Positions 1 through 8,925 of a DNA stretch of 64,000 nt are shown in pieces (position 1 is the stretch's first letter; each line of letters starts with the position of its first letter). The notes under the pieces were generated by a model, which worked only from the letters and a program-made list of their open reading frames with translations, was not told where the DNA came from and searched no databases. A program made the translations under genes and the position numbers. The stretch is from contig NZ_PGGV01000016.1 of NCBI RefSeq assembly GCF_002798405.1, positions 310,001 to 374,000 of the forward strand, written 5' to 3'. This DNA is from Glycomyces xiaoerkulensis (lineage in GTDB: Bacteria > Actinomycetota > Actinomycetes > Mycobacteriales > Micromonosporaceae).

Positions 1-303
1 GGAGTAGTCCTTCGTGACCGGATCCGGATCGACCTTCGTCTGCAGGACGAAGCCTTCGGGCAGGCCGCCGAGTTTCCGGACGGCTGCGCCGACGCGCTGC
101 TCGGCGATGCCGTAGCCGTTCGAGGTGTCGAGGAAGTTGACCGGGCTGTCGAACACCGCCTCGACGGTCGCGACGGCGCGTGCGTCGGCGCTGTCGAAAT
201 CACCGGGGTCTTCGAGTCGGCCGAGCGGACTCGTCCCGATGCACAGGGGCGTGACCTCGATGCCGGTGCGGCCGAGTTTCCGGCGTTCGTTCGGGATGCT
301 CAC
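1..303 (-). CDS. Aldo/keto reductase, N-terminal part (cut by window edge)
   Basis: Reading leftward from a GTG at 303 gives about 101 residues of an aldo/keto reductase before the window ends. The start is supported by AAGGAGA four bases upstream. The protein opens with the family signature LGRTGIEVTPLCIGTSPLG, and the catalytic-tetrad Asp and Tyr are in FLDTSNGYG. Such enzymes are cytosolic NADPH-dependent carbonyl reductases or sugar dehydrogenases folded as a TIM barrel; the GTSPLGRL region resembles the D-threo-aldose/L-fucose dehydrogenase branch, but the C-terminal two thirds is missing, so the substrate cannot be named. It lies downstream of the AraC gene on the same strand, 263 bp apart. 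Confidence 0.8.
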   Translation of the reverse strand, partial: MSIPNERRKLGRTGIEVTPLCIGTSPLGRLEDPGDFDSADARAVATVEAVFDSPVNFLDTSNGYGIAEQRVGAAVRKLGGLPEGFVLQTKVDPDPVTKDYS

Positions 304-566
304 ATCGTCTCCTTCGGGGTGCGGTCGACCCTCGGGATCTGGCGTTGTACTGACATTGCCGACACGCATCCGTTCGGTTCGAAGTCGTCTGCGCGGGCAT
401 CGAAGCGCCACCGGGCGTTGCCGTAGGGGCATACGTTCCGGACGGGGCGGATGTGCTTCGACGCATGGTCTCCAGGGTAGGCGGGGCTCGGGGCCGAACG
501 GCCCGCTACCGGGCGGCTGCCTTGAGCGGGACCGGCATGCGCGAGGAACGGCTCCGGGGCGGGCGC
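304..566. other. Intergenic gap between AraC gene and aldo/keto reductase
   Basis: These 263 bases hold no convincing gene. Short open frames on both strands are arginine/serine-rich and lack ribosome sites. Any promoter for the aldo/keto reductase should be here, but I see no clear -10/-35 pair. Confidence 0.4.
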
Positions 567-1448
567 TCAGCCGTGTCGAGTCCGGAAGTCCCTCGGACTC
601 ATGCCCCGGTGCCGCTTGAAAGCCGTGCTGAAGGCGAACGGGTCGGAGTATCCGACCGCTGCGGCCACTTCCCGCACGCTCGGATTCGGATCCGACAGAA
701 GCTCCTCGGCGAGGTCCATACGCCATTCGGTCAGATACCGCAGGGGCGCCTGGCCCATGGCCTCGGTGAATCGCCGAGCGAAGTACGCGCGGGAGACGTG
801 CGCCTCCGCCGCCAGGGAACCGACGGTCCACGGTTCGGCGGGATACTGGTGGATGGTCTCGAGCGCAGGTCCGACGACCGGGTCGGTCACCGCCAGGTAC
901 CACGGTGGGGCCTCTCGGCCCTGCATGTCGAACCAGCAGCCCAGAGTGCAGACGAGCCCCCAGTCCAGCACGCGGTCGATCATGGCCTGGCCTCCGGCCC
1001 GGTCGCTGCGGCGCAGGGCGTCCTCGAGCGACTGGAGCCAGAGCACGTCGTCGGTCTCCTCGTGGAGCACCAGGGCCTGCGGCAGTGCTCGCAGCAGGCG
1101 CTCGTGGCCGGCCCGCGTGGACCGGTAGGCGCCCACGACCGCGGTGGTCCGCTCCTCGCCCTGGTCCGGCCACCGGTCGCCGAGGCGGGTGCCCTCACCG
1201 GTCCGCAGCGAATCCCCGGGGACGGCGGCGGCCAGTCGGAACGGCTCGGGGCCCTTGACCAGGGCGGTGTCGCCGGCGTTCATCACGTATTCGGAGCCGT
1301 CGCCGAGGATCACCGAGCCGCCGCCGACGACGAGCGTGAGCATGGTCAGCGAGGACTCGTGGGCGAAGCGGGTCGTCCACGACGGTTCCAGGGAGATCCG
1401 GCTCACCGACGCGCCCTCGGCGCGGATACCGCCGAGCATGTGACTCAT
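567..1448 (-). CDS. AraC family transcriptional regulator
   Basis: This 293-aa protein has an N-terminal cupin-like sensing region (about residues 1-180) and a C-terminal double helix-turn-helix (about 190-290). The HTH region shows the typical AraC pattern: a first helix pair around TVGSLAAEAHVSRAYFARRF and the second signature SVREVAAAVGYSDPFAFSTAF, ending in the GMSPRDFR motif. I start it at the ATG at 1448. Upstream in-frame codons exist because the frame stays open into radA, but they are antisense to other genes. It is divergent from the oxidoreductase gene 90 bp away, so it probably controls that gene and itself; the effector is unknown. Confidence 0.85.
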   Translation of the reverse strand: MSHMLGGIRAEGASVSRISLEPSWTTRFAHESSLTMLTLVVGGGSVILGDGSEYVMNAGDTALVKGPEPFRLAAAVPGDSLRTGEGTRLGDRWPDQGEERTTAVVGAYRSTRAGHERLLRALPQALVLHEETDDVLWLQSLEDALRRSDRAGGQAMIDRVLDWGLVCTLGCWFDMQGREAPPWYLAVTDPVVGPALETIHQYPAEPWTVGSLAAEAHVSRAYFARRFTEAMGQAPLRYLTEWRMDLAEELLSDPNPSVREVAAAVGYSDPFAFSTAFKRHRGMSPRDFRTRHG

Positions 1449-1538
1449 GGGATCCACGCGCGCAAGAGTAGACGATGACCAAGGAACAGGTGGTCCTCGG
1501 CCATGGCCCGTCCAGCGAATCCGGACTGTACTGGATCC

Positions 1539-2198
1539 ATGAGCGAACACACCGAAGACCGCGCCACCGATGCCGAACTCACCGCCCTGGTCGTCGTATC
1601 CCACCATCGCTCGGATGCGCTGACCGCGGCCGTGGCCGACCGGGCGGCGACGCGACTGGAGGCCGCCGGATACCGGATCGACCTCCTGAACCTCCACGCC
1701 GAGGGATTCGATCCCAGGAACAACGTTGCCGACGAGCCGGATTACGGCAACCGCGACAAGCGCTACTCCGAGGAGGTCCACGCTCAGGTCGACCGCGTCC
1801 ACGCGGCCGATGTGATCGTCCCGGTCTTCCCGGTCTGGTGGTTCGGGCTGCCTGCCCTCCTCAAGGGATGGTTCGATCGGGTCTGGAACTACGGTCTGAC
1901 CTACGGCCGGAGCAAGTCCCCGATGGCGGGAAAGCGGATGCTGTGGCTCGGCCTGGCCGGGCTCACTCAGGACGACCCGAACTCCGATCTGGTGATCACG
2001 CTCCTGGAAGGGCCGCTGAAGCGGGGGGTTTCGGAGTTCTGCGACGTACCGGACACCCATGTGGCCGCCCTGTTCGACAGTGAGGGTCAAGACCTCCAAG
2101 GGCAGGCCCGGGAGCGCCACTACCGCGAACTGTTCACCCGGACGGAAGAGGCGGTCGACAAGCTCCTCGCCGACCGTCGGGTCGCGGCATGCCGATAG
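1539..2198 (+). CDS. NAD(P)H dehydrogenase, flavodoxin-like fold
   Basis: The 219-aa product belongs to the NAD(P)H:quinone oxidoreductase (NQO1/MdaB/KefF-like) family: soluble flavoproteins that carry out two-electron reduction of quinones or other electrophiles. The characteristic segment VFPVWWFGLPALLKGWFDRV followed by a W-x-Y-G-L-x-Y-G stretch forms the FMN/quinone pocket. The N-terminal beta strand LTALVVVSHHRSDALT matches the phosphate-binding loop position. I chose the ATG at 1539 over one at 1503 because family members begin just before this strand. Its divergent AraC neighbour suggests inducible expression. The stop lies 2 bp from the convergent radA stop. Confidence 0.85.
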   Translation: MSEHTEDRATDAELTALVVVSHHRSDALTAAVADRAATRLEAAGYRIDLLNLHAEGFDPRNNVADEPDYGNRDKRYSEEVHAQVDRVHAADVIVPVFPVWWFGLPALLKGWFDRVWNYGLTYGRSKSPMAGKRMLWLGLAGLTQDDPNSDLVITLLEGPLKRGVSEFCDVPDTHVAALFDSEGQDLQGQARERHYRELFTRTEEAVDKLLADRRVAACR

Positions 2199-2200
2199 GT

Positions 2201-3604
2201 TCAGCTTCGCCGGGCCCAGGACCGGGCCGCCGCCTGCTTGGCGTCGTTGATCGTCTCCACTTCGATCACCTCGATGCCCCGGTGCCGCTCGACCACCGAG
2301 CCGCGCGGCACGATCGCGGTCTTGAAACCCAGCCTCCCCGCCTCGGACAGCCGCCGGTCGGCGTTCACCGTCCGCCGCACCTGACCGGTCAGGCTCACCT
2401 CGCCGATCGCGACCAGGTCCGCGCTCACCGCGATCTCCTGCTCGGCGCTCACCAGCGCCAGCGCCAGCGCCAGATCCGAGGCCGGTTCGCGCACCCGGAT
2501 GCCGCCGATGGTCGTCGCGTACACCTCGCGGTCCAGCAACCGCAGGCCGCCGCGTCGGGTGAGCACCGCCAGGACCATGTTCAGCCTGGCCTGGTCCAGC
2601 CCCGAGACCGTGTGCCGCGGCACTGCGCCGTCCTTGATGGACTTGCCCAGCAGGGCCTGCACCTCCACCGGCACCGCCCGGCGGCCCTCCATCGTCACCG
2701 TCACGCACGTCCCCGGCGTCGGCTCGCTCGGCGCGTCGTCCAGGAACAGCCCCGACGGGTCGGCCAGCGACACGATCCCGTCCTCGGTCATCTCGAAGCA
2801 GCCGACCTCGTCGGCCGGCCCGAAGCGGTTCTTCACCCCGCGCAGCAGCCGCAGCATCGAATGCCGGTCGCCCTCGAAGTGCACCACCGTGTCCACCAGG
2901 TGCTCCAGCGCCCGCGGCCCGGCGATGTTGCCGTCCTTGGTCACGTGACCGACCAGGACGACGGCCATGTCGCGGGACTTGGCCTCGGCGATGACCGCGC
3001 CGGCGACGCTCTTGATCTGCGTGACCCCGCCCGGGACGCCGTCGGCGTCGCCTGCGATGACCGTCTGGACGCTGTCGAGGATGAGCAGCGACGGCTTCAC
3101 GTCGTCGACGTGCCCGAGCACCGCGGCCAGGTCGGTCTCGGAGGCCAGGTACAGCTCCTCGGACAGGCACTCGGTCCGGTCGGCCCGGCGGCGCACCTGC
3201 GAGGCCGACTCCTCGCCGGTCGCCACCAGCGCGCGGCCGTACCCGGCCTCGCCGAACCGGTGGGCCACCGCCAGCAGCAGCGTCGACTTGCCCACGCCCG
3301 GCTCCCCGGAGATGAGCGTGACCCCGCCGGGGACCAGCCCGCCGCCCATGACCCGGTCGAACTCGCCGATCCCGGTCGGCAGGCTCGCCGCCTGCTCGGC
3401 GGAGACCGAGCCGATCCGACGCGCCGGCGACGCGGGCCGGCGCGCGCTCGAGACGGGCGCCGCCGGACCGGCCGTCCGCCGCGGCGGGGCCGCGGACTCC
3501 TCCATCGAACCCCACTCCCCGCAGTCGGGGCACTGGCCGACCCATTTGGCGACGCGATGCCCGCATGCGGCGCAGGCGTAGGAGATCCGCTGGCTCTTCG
3601 GCAT
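2201..3604 (-). CDS. radA: DNA repair protein RadA
   Basis: RadA (Sms) is a RecA-like ATPase and branch-migration helicase that helps process recombination intermediates. The 467-aa protein has the full family layout: an N-terminal C4 zinc finger (C11, C14, C25, C28), Walker A GEPGVGKST at 100-108, a Walker B strand LLILDSVQT, the RadA-specific KNRFG motif, and a C-terminal Lon-like domain (GIRVREPASDLALALALVS). The length is normal. It converges on the flavodoxin gene with almost no spacing. No LexA-type operator was seen upstream. Confidence 0.97.
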   Translation of the reverse strand: MPKSQRISYACAACGHRVAKWVGQCPDCGEWGSMEESAAPPRRTAGPAAPVSSARRPASPARRIGSVSAEQAASLPTGIGEFDRVMGGGLVPGGVTLISGEPGVGKSTLLLAVAHRFGEAGYGRALVATGEESASQVRRRADRTECLSEELYLASETDLAAVLGHVDDVKPSLLILDSVQTVIAGDADGVPGGVTQIKSVAGAVIAEAKSRDMAVVLVGHVTKDGNIAGPRALEHLVDTVVHFEGDRHSMLRLLRGVKNRFGPADEVGCFEMTEDGIVSLADPSGLFLDDAPSEPTPGTCVTVTMEGRRAVPVEVQALLGKSIKDGAVPRHTVSGLDQARLNMVLAVLTRRGGLRLLDREVYATTIGGIRVREPASDLALALALVSAEQEIAVSADLVAIGEVSLTGQVRRTVNADRRLSEAGRLGFKTAIVPRGSVVERHRGIEVIEVETINDAKQAAARSWARRS

Positions 3605-3694
3605 GGCGCAAGCCTACGGGCCGCGACCGACACCACCCGGAAGGCCGCTCGATAACCGGAGGTGGCGGTCGGCGGTTGCGCCTAGACTGGCGGC

Positions 3695-4570
3695 ATGATC
3701 CCAGAGGAGCCGATCCATGGCTCGCCGGCACTCTCGCTCAAGCCGAATCCCGCCCCTTCGGCGCCCGAGGGCGAGGCCAAGGGGGCGGTCTTCTTCGATC
3801 TGGACAAGACCGTCATCGCCAAGGCGAGCACCCTCGCGTTCAGCCGCCCGCTCTACCGGGGCGGCCTGCTCGGCCGCCGCGACGTCCTGAAGGTCGCCTA
3901 CTCGCACCTGGCGTTCCGGCTCGGAAGGTCCTCCGACGAGGAGCAGATGGCGCGCACCCGCGACTACGTCGCGGCCCTCTCCCGCGGCTGGCCCGCCGAC
4001 CAGGTCCGGGAGATCGTCGAGGAGACCCTGCACGAGCTGATCGACCCGTTCGTCTACGCCGAGGCCGCCGCCCTCATAGAGGCGCACCGCTCCGCCGGCA
4101 GGGCGGTCGTGCTGGTCAGCGCCTCCGGCGAGGAGATGGTCGCGCCCATCGGCACGATGCTCGGGGTCACCGACGTCATCGCCACCCGGATGCTCATCGG
4201 CCCCGACGGCCGGTTCACCGGCGAGATCGGGTTCTACGCCGCCGGGCCGGCCAAGGCCGAGGCCATCAGGGAGTTCGCCTCCCGGCGCCGCATCGACCTG
4301 GAGGCGTCCTTCGCCTACTCCGACTCGATCACCGACGAGCCGATGCTGCGGGCGGTCGGTTTCCCGCGCGCGGTCAACCCCGACCGGGGCCTGCGGCGCC
4401 TGGCCGCCGAGGAGGGCTGGCCGCAATTGACCTTCCGACGCCCGGTCGAGCTCCGGCCCGCCCTGTCGGGGCCGAAGCGACTCAAGATCGCCGCGGCCGG
4501 AATCGGCGTTGCGGCTGTGGCGTATGTGGTATGGCGCGTATGGAGGGAACGGCGCTTCAGGACCGCCTGA
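3695..4570 (+). CDS. HAD-IB family phosphatase with C-terminal membrane anchor
   Basis: A 291-aa haloacid dehalogenase superfamily IB hydrolase related to SerB. Motif I is FFDLDKT, motif II the serine in VLVSASGEE, and motif IV the acidic pair in YSDSITDEP. About 30 residues of low-complexity N-terminus precede motif I. The last 40 residues contain one hydrophobic segment (IAAAGIGVAAVAYVVW) followed by basic residues, so the enzyme is probably tethered to the inner face of the membrane. Actinobacterial relatives are often annotated as lysophospholipid- or phosphoserine-type phosphatases, but the substrate cannot be read from sequence. The LacI gene follows 34 bp downstream, so the two may be co-transcribed. 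Confidence 0.85.
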   Translation: MIPEEPIHGSPALSLKPNPAPSAPEGEAKGAVFFDLDKTVIAKASTLAFSRPLYRGGLLGRRDVLKVAYSHLAFRLGRSSDEEQMARTRDYVAALSRGWPADQVREIVEETLHELIDPFVYAEAAALIEAHRSAGRAVVLVSASGEEMVAPIGTMLGVTDVIATRMLIGPDGRFTGEIGFYAAGPAKAEAIREFASRRRIDLEASFAYSDSITDEPMLRAVGFPRAVNPDRGLRRLAAEEGWPQLTFRRPVELRPALSGPKRLKIAAAGIGVAAVAYVVWRVWRERRFRTA

Positions 4571-4604
4571 GCAGCGCTTTCAGAGAGTCGGTAGCCTCAG
4601 CGAA

Positions 4605-5627
4605 ATGGAACGTAAACAGCCGGCCCGACTGGCCGATGTCGCCCGAGCCGCCGGTGTCTCGGTGGCCACCGCCTCCCGCGTCCTCAACGGATCCCCTCAC
4701 CGCGTGAGCGATCAGTTGAGCGAACGGGTGAGAGAGGCGGCACGCCGGTTGCGATACGCCCCCAACGTCGGGGCGCAGGTCCTGGCCCGGTCCACTTCGC
4801 AGACGGTCGCCCTGCTCCTGCACGACGTGACCGACCCCTACTTCGGCCAGATCGCGGGCGGCGTCCTCGCCGAGGCCGCCCGCCGCAACGTCCGGGTGCT
4901 CATCGCCGACACCGGCATCGACCCCGACTCGGAGGTGCAGCACCTCGATTCGCTGCGCGGCTACCGGCCCCGCGCGGTCATCGTCGCCGGCTCGCGAACC
5001 ACCGACGAAGCGGCCGAGGGCCGGCTGGCCGACCACCTGTCCGACCTGCTCGAGCTCGGTGCGACCGTCGTCAGCGTCGGCCAGCCGGGGCTGCCGGGCC
5101 GGGTGGTGGGTCCCGCCAACCGCGAGGGCGCCGGCGCGCTGGCCCGGCATCTGGTCGGCATCGGCCACCGCGACTTCGCGGTGGTCTCGGGGCCGGAGAA
5201 GCTCCAGGTCGTCCGGGAGCGGCGCGACGGTTTCGCCGATGCGCTCCCGTCGGACGCGAAGCTCGTCCACGTCGCCTCGAAGTTCAGCCGGGACGGGGGC
5301 TATCAGGCGGGGCGCGAGCTGCTCGAGCGCGGCGAGCTGCCGACGGCGGTGTTCGTTACCAGCGACGTGCAGGCGACCGGCCTGTGCACGGCGCTGCGGG
5401 AGGGCGGGGTCCGGATCCCGGAAGAGGTGTCGGTGGCCGGCTTCGACGACATCCCGGTGGTGCGCGACCTGACCCCGTCGCTGACGACGGTGGCGCTGCC
5501 GCTCCACGACATGGGGGCCAAAGCGCTGGAGGCGGCCGTGGAGGAGGACGGTGAGTTCCCCGAGCAGCTCTCCATTGAAGCCGAGCTGATCGAGCGCGAT
5601 TCCACCGCGCCGCCGCGCGTGCGGTAG
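4605..5627 (+). CDS. LacI family transcriptional regulator
   Basis: A 340-aa LacI/GalR repressor. The N-terminal HTH (residues about 8-28, LADVARAAGVSVATASRVLN) is canonical and is followed by the hinge helix. The rest is a periplasmic-binding-protein-like sugar sensor ending with the conserved VAGFDDIPV and PSLTTVALPLHDMGAKA stretches. The ATG at 4605 fits the family N-terminus; an earlier in-frame ATG would add a tail overlapping the HAD gene. Members repress carbohydrate genes. No adjacent sugar transporter is seen; the GH3 glycosidase at 14840 is the nearest candidate target, which is only an inference. Confidence 0.93.
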   Translation: MERKQPARLADVARAAGVSVATASRVLNGSPHRVSDQLSERVREAARRLRYAPNVGAQVLARSTSQTVALLLHDVTDPYFGQIAGGVLAEAARRNVRVLIADTGIDPDSEVQHLDSLRGYRPRAVIVAGSRTTDEAAEGRLADHLSDLLELGATVVSVGQPGLPGRVVGPANREGAGALARHLVGIGHRDFAVVSGPEKLQVVRERRDGFADALPSDAKLVHVASKFSRDGGYQAGRELLERGELPTAVFVTSDVQATGLCTALREGGVRIPEEVSVAGFDDIPVVRDLTPSLTTVALPLHDMGAKALEAAVEEDGEFPEQLSIEAELIERDSTAPPRVR

Positions 5628-6021
5628 TCGAAGGGGTGGATTGTTCCGGGGGGACGGGACCCATTCTTTGAACGGACTTTTCGATAGAACGGCCGCGCGC
5701 GGCGCGGCCGGAATGGCCGGGCGCCCGGAGTGACTCCGTCCGCGGGCGATTGCGCGGACCGGCCTCTCGGAGTCCGGTTTGCAGGGGACGGCCGGAGTTG
5801 TCGTTCTGGGTGTGAGTCGCGTCGTACTATTACAATACTCCTGTACGACTCGTTATGAGCCGGATGCTCTATGGAAAACATCCTATGGGGTTCTCTGCCG
5901 AGGTCCCTACGCTGCGGACCAGCGGATAGTTCTAGATAATGAGACGCACATCACCAACAGAGCGTGACTTCCATCTCACGGCGGCAACCGGTAAACGGTT
6001 AAATATTGGCGTGTATTGATA
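5628..6021. other. AT-richer intergenic region with inverted repeats
   Basis: About 390 bases without a supportable gene. A GC-rich 9-bp hairpin at 5690-5710 may end LacI transcription. From about 5815 the sequence becomes clearly AT-richer than its surroundings and contains a 7-bp inverted repeat, GTCGTAC (5821-5827) and GTACGAC (5843-5849), separated by an AT-rich 15-bp spacer. It could be an operator or a remnant of transferred DNA. No product is assigned. Confidence 0.4.
5690..5710 (+). terminator. Possible terminator after the LacI gene
   Basis: A perfect 9-bp GC stem (CGGCCGCGC with its complement) around a 3-nt loop lies 63 bp downstream of the LacI stop. There is no U-tract, as is common in high-GC actinomycetes, so the assignment rests on the hairpin and its position. 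Confidence 0.35.
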
Positions 6022-6315
6022 TTAGCCCTGGTAGCTTCTCCACGGCCCGTCGAGAGTGGTCGAGTCGTGGAATTCCGGGCCGGCGGGATCGCTGGTCCAG
6101 GTGGCGACTGCGGCGTACTCTCGGTTGTGGATCAGGTAGGAGCCGTGGTGCAGCTCCCATTCGGATCCAAGGAACCGAACCTTTTGCGGGCCGGAAGTGT
6201 AGCCGTTACCGCCCGGCCACAACGCAAGGGCATATTCAGGGTTGGAACTGGATTGATGGCAGCGCGGCCAATCGTCCGGTCCCCGCCTGGAACCATCCGG
6301 AAGGAACGCGATCAT
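6022..6315 (-). CDS. Possible small protein of unknown function, divergent from ArsR gene
   Basis: An open frame of 97 codons from an ATG at 6315 to a TAA at 6022. The product is rich in W, Y and H, with stretches such as LGSEWELHHGSYLIHN and PAGPEFHDSTTLDGPW. That looks more like a folded protein than antisense noise, and third codon positions are mostly G/C, though less than in neighbouring genes. Against it: it shares its start region with the ArsR gene on the other strand, and no ribosome site is visible. It may be a real small protein or the tail of a degraded gene. Confidence 0.3.
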   Translation of the reverse strand: MIAFLPDGSRRGPDDWPRCHQSSSNPEYALALWPGGNGYTSGPQKVRFLGSEWELHHGSYLIHNREYAAVATWTSDPAGPEFHDSTTLDGPWRSYQG

Positions 6316-6670
6316 GGTGCGAGTCACCGTTGAGGCCGAGACGCCCGTTTCGCCGGTCAGCGGAGAGACGCTCTCTTCTGCCGACGCCGAGCGCATCGCA
6401 GGTGTCCTAAAAGCACTTGCCGACCCGAACCGTCTCCAGCTCATCAGCCGTATCCAGGCCTCTCCCGATCAGGAAGCCTGCGTTGCGGACTTGACCGAGC
6501 CGCTGGGCCTGTCCCAGCCGACCGTCAGCCACCACCTGCGCATCCTGGTCGAGGCCGGGGTCGTCGAGCGCGACAAGCGCGGGGTGTGGGCCTACTTCCG
6601 CCTCGTCCCCGAAACGATGCGGATCGTCGCCGACCTGCTGACGCCGCCCAAGCGGCGCCGTCGACGCTGA
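6314..6670 (+). CDS. ArsR family transcriptional regulator
   Basis: A 118-aa winged-helix regulator of the ArsR/SmtB type. ALADPNRLQLISRIQ leads into the DNA-binding helix pair LGLSQPTVSHHLRIL and the beta-wing around GVVERDKRGVWAYF. Start is the ATG at 6314, with GGAAGGA nine bases upstream. The alpha-3 metal motif of classical ArsR/CmtR (ELCVCDL) is here EACVADL with one cysteine, so arsenic or cadmium sensing cannot be assumed. It is followed by an exported protein gene on the same strand; its target is unknown. Confidence 0.85.
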   Translation: MVRVTVEAETPVSPVSGETLSSADAERIAGVLKALADPNRLQLISRIQASPDQEACVADLTEPLGLSQPTVSHHLRILVEAGVVERDKRGVWAYFRLVPETMRIVADLLTPPKRRRRR

Positions 6671-6757
6671 ACCGCCCCCGGCCGGTCGCCCCGGCCGGGG
6701 CGGATAACCGAATAGGCAGACCTCGACTCAGGTTGTGTCCGGCCATACACTGGTCGC

Positions 6758-7618
6758 ATGACCGGCAGACACCGCAGACCGCACCGACTCTCCAAGGAGG
6801 GTCGGCGCCTTCTGGGCGGCGTCGCCTTGCTGGCCGTGTTCGGGCCGGTCACGGCCTATACGCTGAATGCCGCCATCGCGCACGTGCAATCGTGCGGGAC
6901 CGAGACCACATTGACCGTGGCCGCCGCGCCCGAGCTGGCGCCGGTCCTGGAGGAGTTCGTCGACGCCGGAGGCGGCGCGCCCGAGAAGGGCTCCGACGTG
7001 TGCGCCGAGATCGACGTGACCGCCGCCGAAGGCACCGAGATCGACGAAGTCGACGCCGACGTGTGGATTCCCGAGACCGGGCTGTGGCTCCACATCCCCG
7101 AGCGGGATCTGGACGAGCAGTGGGACGTGCTCAACACCTCGACCGCCTCGAGCGCGGTCGGTCTCGCGCTGCCCGAGGGGGAGTCGACCGACCAGGTCAC
7201 CCCCGACGGCGTCGAGGTGTCGCTGGAGAACCCCCGGGAGGACCCGGCGAGCCTGAAGTGGATGGTGCTGTTCGGCGTCACCGAGGACTCCGCCTCCGGG
7301 GCCTCCGACGACGCCTACGAGGTCATGTCGGCCGCACAGGTGCGGCGCCTGAACGAGCAGGAGGGCGCCGGGCTCCAGGAGCCGATCGGACCGGCCCAGG
7401 TGGGCCAGTTCGAATACCCGATGCTGATCGATGCCGACCTCGACGACGACCGCCGCGAGGCCGCGAACAACCTGCTGCGCTCCTACGGGCTGCCCGAGTA
7501 CCCGGAAATACTGAGCGCCTCCGGCTTCGGCCCGTCGGTCCCCCAGCCCCCGGAGCAGTCGGCCTCGGCGGTCGAGGCCGTCCTCCAGGCCTGGGACGCC
7601 TACTCGTCGGGCGGCTGA
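6758..7618 (+). CDS. Exported protein with substrate-binding-protein-like fold
   Basis: A 286-aa protein with a basic N-terminus and one hydrophobic segment (LLGGVALLAVFGPVTAY), then an acidic extracellular region. The start of the mature part (ETTLTVAAAPELAPVLEEF) and the motif DADVWIPETGLW resemble the opening of type 2 periplasmic binding domains found in actinobacterial substrate-binding/VWA-type membrane proteins. A lipobox is not evident; C48 (SCGTET) could pair with C61. The ligand and partners are unknown. The stop lies 7 bp from the convergent neighbouring gene. Confidence 0.6.
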   Translation: MTGRHRRPHRLSKEGRRLLGGVALLAVFGPVTAYTLNAAIAHVQSCGTETTLTVAAAPELAPVLEEFVDAGGGAPEKGSDVCAEIDVTAAEGTEIDEVDADVWIPETGLWLHIPERDLDEQWDVLNTSTASSAVGLALPEGESTDQVTPDGVEVSLENPREDPASLKWMVLFGVTEDSASGASDDAYEVMSAAQVRRLNEQEGAGLQEPIGPAQVGQFEYPMLIDADLDDDRREAANNLLRSYGLPEYPEILSASGFGPSVPQPPEQSASAVEAVLQAWDAYSSGG

Positions 7619-7624
7619 CGCCGG

Positions 7625-8728
7625 TCACTCCCGCGGCAGCGACCACGCCTGGTTGAACACGTCGTTGAGGACCGGCTGGACCTCGCCGGCCCGCTCCTGG
7701 TCGGCCTCGATCACCGCCGTCACGTGCAGCGTCTCCTCGCCGCCGGGCAGGAACACGCTCAGCGAGGCCTTCCACTCCCCGTACGGGGTCCGCACCGAGA
7801 AGGCGGCGTCCCCGTTCTCGAGCAACTGCATCGGCTGGTACGGGAGCTGCCGCCGCAGCTCCTCCCGAGCCGCCTCGCCGCAGTCGCCTTCGCACACCGA
7901 CCACGCCACCAGCACCGTCGAGTCCCCGCCGGCGGAACTGCACTCGGTGGACGCCTCGTCCCGGGCGCACTCGTAGTCGGCCGGCGTCCGGAAGGCGAAC
8001 GGCCAGCCCTCGTAGGCGACGACCTTCGTGTCCGCGGACTCGCCGAACGGCTCACCGGCCAGCGCGACGTCCGAGGCCTCCGGGTCCCACTCCGGGACCT
8101 GCGCCTCCTCCGCCGCCGCGTCCTCGGGGGCTTCCTCGCCGACCGCCGACTCGCGCTCGTCGGCCGCGGGAGCCGACGAGCCGTCGCCGTCGCCCGAGGC
8201 CAGCGCCGTCCAGATGATCCAACCGCCGACGACCAGCGCCGTCATCACCACCACGCTCGCGATCCCGATCAGGATCGGCCGCACCTGCGAGCGCCGCTTC
8301 GGAGGCGGGATCGCCACCGCCGGCGACATCGGAGGCGCCGAGGGCGGCCCGGCCGGGGACGCCGGTGCCTGCGGCCGGTGCGGGGCCGAACCGGCCGGCA
8401 GCGGCCCCGACGCCGGTCCGAGCGACAGCAGCCGTTCCATGATCCGGTCGGCGCCGCGCAGCCGCGGATCGCGCAGCACCACCACATAGGGCTGCTCGCC
8501 CTCGAGGTCGGCCACCAGGATCGGCGCGTCGTCCGGGCCGGCGGTCGCGTAGGCCCAGGCCACCGTGTCCGACAGCAGGCCGCGGCGGGCCGGGTCCCGG
8601 GCGGAGCTCGTGCCCAGTGTCAGGATGTGCACGGCCCGCCCGGTCTCGTCGACGCCTTCGCACAGCTCATAGGCGCCCTCGACACGAGCGGTCTCGACAT
8701 CTTTGTACGGCCCGACCGTGCGACTCAT
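7625..8728 (-). CDS. Single-pass membrane protein of unknown function
   Basis: The 367-aa product has a cytosolic N-terminal domain (about 1-100), a Pro/Ala-rich linker (about 105-150), one transmembrane helix (PILIGIASVVVMTALVVGGW), an acidic Ser/Ala/Glu linker and an extracellular domain of about 150 residues. The outer domain has cysteines in YECARDEASTECSS and VCEGDCGEA that could form disulfides. This type II topology with an acidic stalk is common among actinobacterial surface proteins. No enzyme motif is seen. It converges with the exported protein gene and has no co-oriented close neighbour. Confidence 0.65.
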   Translation of the reverse strand: MSRTVGPYKDVETARVEGAYELCEGVDETGRAVHILTLGTSSARDPARRGLLSDTVAWAYATAGPDDAPILVADLEGEQPYVVVLRDPRLRGADRIMERLLSLGPASGPLPAGSAPHRPQAPASPAGPPSAPPMSPAVAIPPPKRRSQVRPILIGIASVVVMTALVVGGWIIWTALASGDGDGSSAPAADERESAVGEEAPEDAAAEEAQVPEWDPEASDVALAGEPFGESADTKVVAYEGWPFAFRTPADYECARDEASTECSSAGGDSTVLVAWSVCEGDCGEAAREELRRQLPYQPMQLLENGDAAFSVRTPYGEWKASLSVFLPGGEETLHVTAVIEADQERAGEVQPVLNDVFNQAWSLPRE

Positions 8729-8925
8729 CGAGCCCTCCCTCCACGCCGCCCTTGCGAGCAGTCATCCGGCCCCACGATGGGCGTGCGAGCCGTAAGTTCC
8801 GCGATTTACCACTAAGTATGGCCCGGCCCTGCACATGCGCGAACGCAAGGTGCCCGGGTTCGCGAGCGCGCATTACCACCCGTACGACCGAGGCGCCTCC
8901 GATGCGGGCCGACTAGGCTGGCGGC

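Noticed and set aside
567-3731. A 1054-codon open frame on the minus strand spanning the AraC gene, the flavodoxin gene and radA
   Set aside because: Only its 3' part (567-1448) reads as a protein, the AraC regulator. The rest is antisense or out of frame with clearly recognisable genes; stop-free shadows are common at this GC content.
6314-6670. Arsenic or cadmium sensor with an ars operon
   Set aside because: The metal motif has only one cysteine and no arsenite pump or arsenate reductase is nearby.
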